Assembly (NCBI GenBank): GCA_964610905.1
Contig: CAZSYT010000142.1
Location: 1 to 5,102, forward strand
Reading direction: 5' to 3'
Length of the DNA: 5,102 nucleotides
DNA from: JAJZJT01 sp964610905
GTDB lineage: Bacteria > Actinomycetota > Acidimicrobiia > Acidimicrobiales > RAAP-2
Shown here: positions 4,850 to 5,102 of the stretch, one piece after another
Numbering within the stretch: position 1 is the stretch's first letter
Layout: each line of letters opens with the position of its first letter
Notes under the pieces: model-generated
Databases searched by the model: none
What the model was told of the DNA's origin: nothing
What the model saw: only the letters and a program-made list of their open reading frames with translations
Program-made: the position numbers and the translations under genes

Positions 4850-5102
4850 ATGGCACTCCAAGCTTCACCGTCGTCGCCTCTGGACGTGGACGACGACGAG
4901 GTGGCCGAGTGGCGGGACTCGGTGGATGCTCTGGTGACGGCCCACGGTCCAGAGGCGGCGGCCCGAGTGCTCGGTGCGGCGTCGGCACGAGCCCGGGCCC
5001 TCGGCTTGACGGTGCCGGGGGTGCCCGTCACCGACTATGTGAACACCATCCCGCCGGAGGCAGAGCCGGCCTTCCCCGGCGACGAGGCCCTCGAAGCGCG
5101 CA
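4850..5102 (+). CDS. aceE: Pyruvate dehydrogenase E1 (homodimeric type), N-terminal part
   Basis: First 84 codons of a gene that runs off the right edge. The full family protein (about 900 aa) is the thiamine diphosphate-dependent E1 of the pyruvate dehydrogenase complex, decarboxylating pyruvate and passing the acetyl group to the lipoyl E2. What identifies it is the N-terminal signature: EVAEWRDSVDALVTAHGPEA, then ASARARALGLTVPGVPVTDY followed by VNTIPPEAEPAFPGDEALEAR. The YxNTIPxExxPxFPGdexLExR block is conserved from E. coli AceE to actinobacteria. The aspartate-rich N-terminus (DVDDDE) and the start position fit the family. The ThDP-binding and transketolase-like domains lie outside the window. 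A strong ribosome-binding site precedes it. An MmyB-type regulator sits upstream on the same strand, separated by a terminator-like hairpin and a 222-bp leader, so aceE probably has its own promoter. Confidence 0.9.
   Translation, partial: MALQASPSSPLDVDDDEVAEWRDSVDALVTAHGPEAAARVLGAASARARALGLTVPGVPVTDYVNTIPPEAEPAFPGDEALEAR

Noticed and set aside
4640..4861. Small minus-strand open frames in the regulator-aceE gap
   Set aside because: No ribosome-binding site or family motif, and they run over the aceE leader and start; treated as chance.
1..5102. CRISPR array, tRNA, rRNA, insertion sequence or integration site
   Set aside because: No regularly spaced direct repeats, cloverleaf, transposase or terminal inverted repeats were found by eye.

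Overview
The window looks like chromosomal DNA from a high-GC actinobacterium. G+C is very high, codons strongly prefer G or C in the third position, and GTG starts and short overlapping gene junctions are common. The gene families point the same way: an actinobacterial-type Tad pilus locus, an NTF2-like lipoprotein, an MmyB-type XRE regulator and a homodimeric-type pyruvate dehydrogenase E1. I cannot name a genus; the aceE N-terminus looks somewhat divergent from the textbook Streptomyces/Mycobacterium form.

Left two thirds (1-3462, minus strand): five tightly packed genes read right to left. They are a lipoprotein with an NTF2-like domain (2890-3462), a secreted PKD-like protein (2003-2908), a SAF-domain CpaB/RcpC-like membrane protein (1280-1996), a CpaE/TadZ-like deviant ATPase (442-1275), and the first 148 codons of a CpaF/TadA-type secretion ATPase that runs off the left edge. 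Junctions are a 19-nt overlap, a 6-nt gap, a 4-nt gap and a 4-nt GTGA overlap, so this is almost certainly one translationally coupled operon. It appears to be the head of a Tad (tight adherence, type IVc pilus) locus. TadB/TadC platform proteins, pilins and a prepilin peptidase would be expected beyond the left edge.

Middle (3463-3739): a 277-bp divergent intergenic region. It holds a weak candidate promoter for the Tad operon and, next to the regulator's probable start, three CCAG/CTGG half-sites forming two overlapping inverted repeats.

Right third (3740-5102, plus strand): an XRE/HTH regulator with a C-terminal MmyB-like ligand-binding domain, followed by a terminator-like hairpin. A 222-bp leader follows, with an AT-rich possible -10 box, a perfect 7-bp hairpin and a strong Shine-Dalgarno. 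The window ends in the N-terminal 84 codons of aceE, the decarboxylase subunit of the pyruvate dehydrogenase complex.

The pilus genes and the regulator/aceE pair look like two separate transcriptional units facing away from each other. No mobile element, CRISPR array, tRNA or rRNA is visible. I do not see a clearly new system. The points most worth a second look are the strongly degenerate P-loop of the CpaE-like protein, the two exported proteins heading the pilus operon, the operator-like repeats and ambiguous start of the regulator, and the structured aceE leader.
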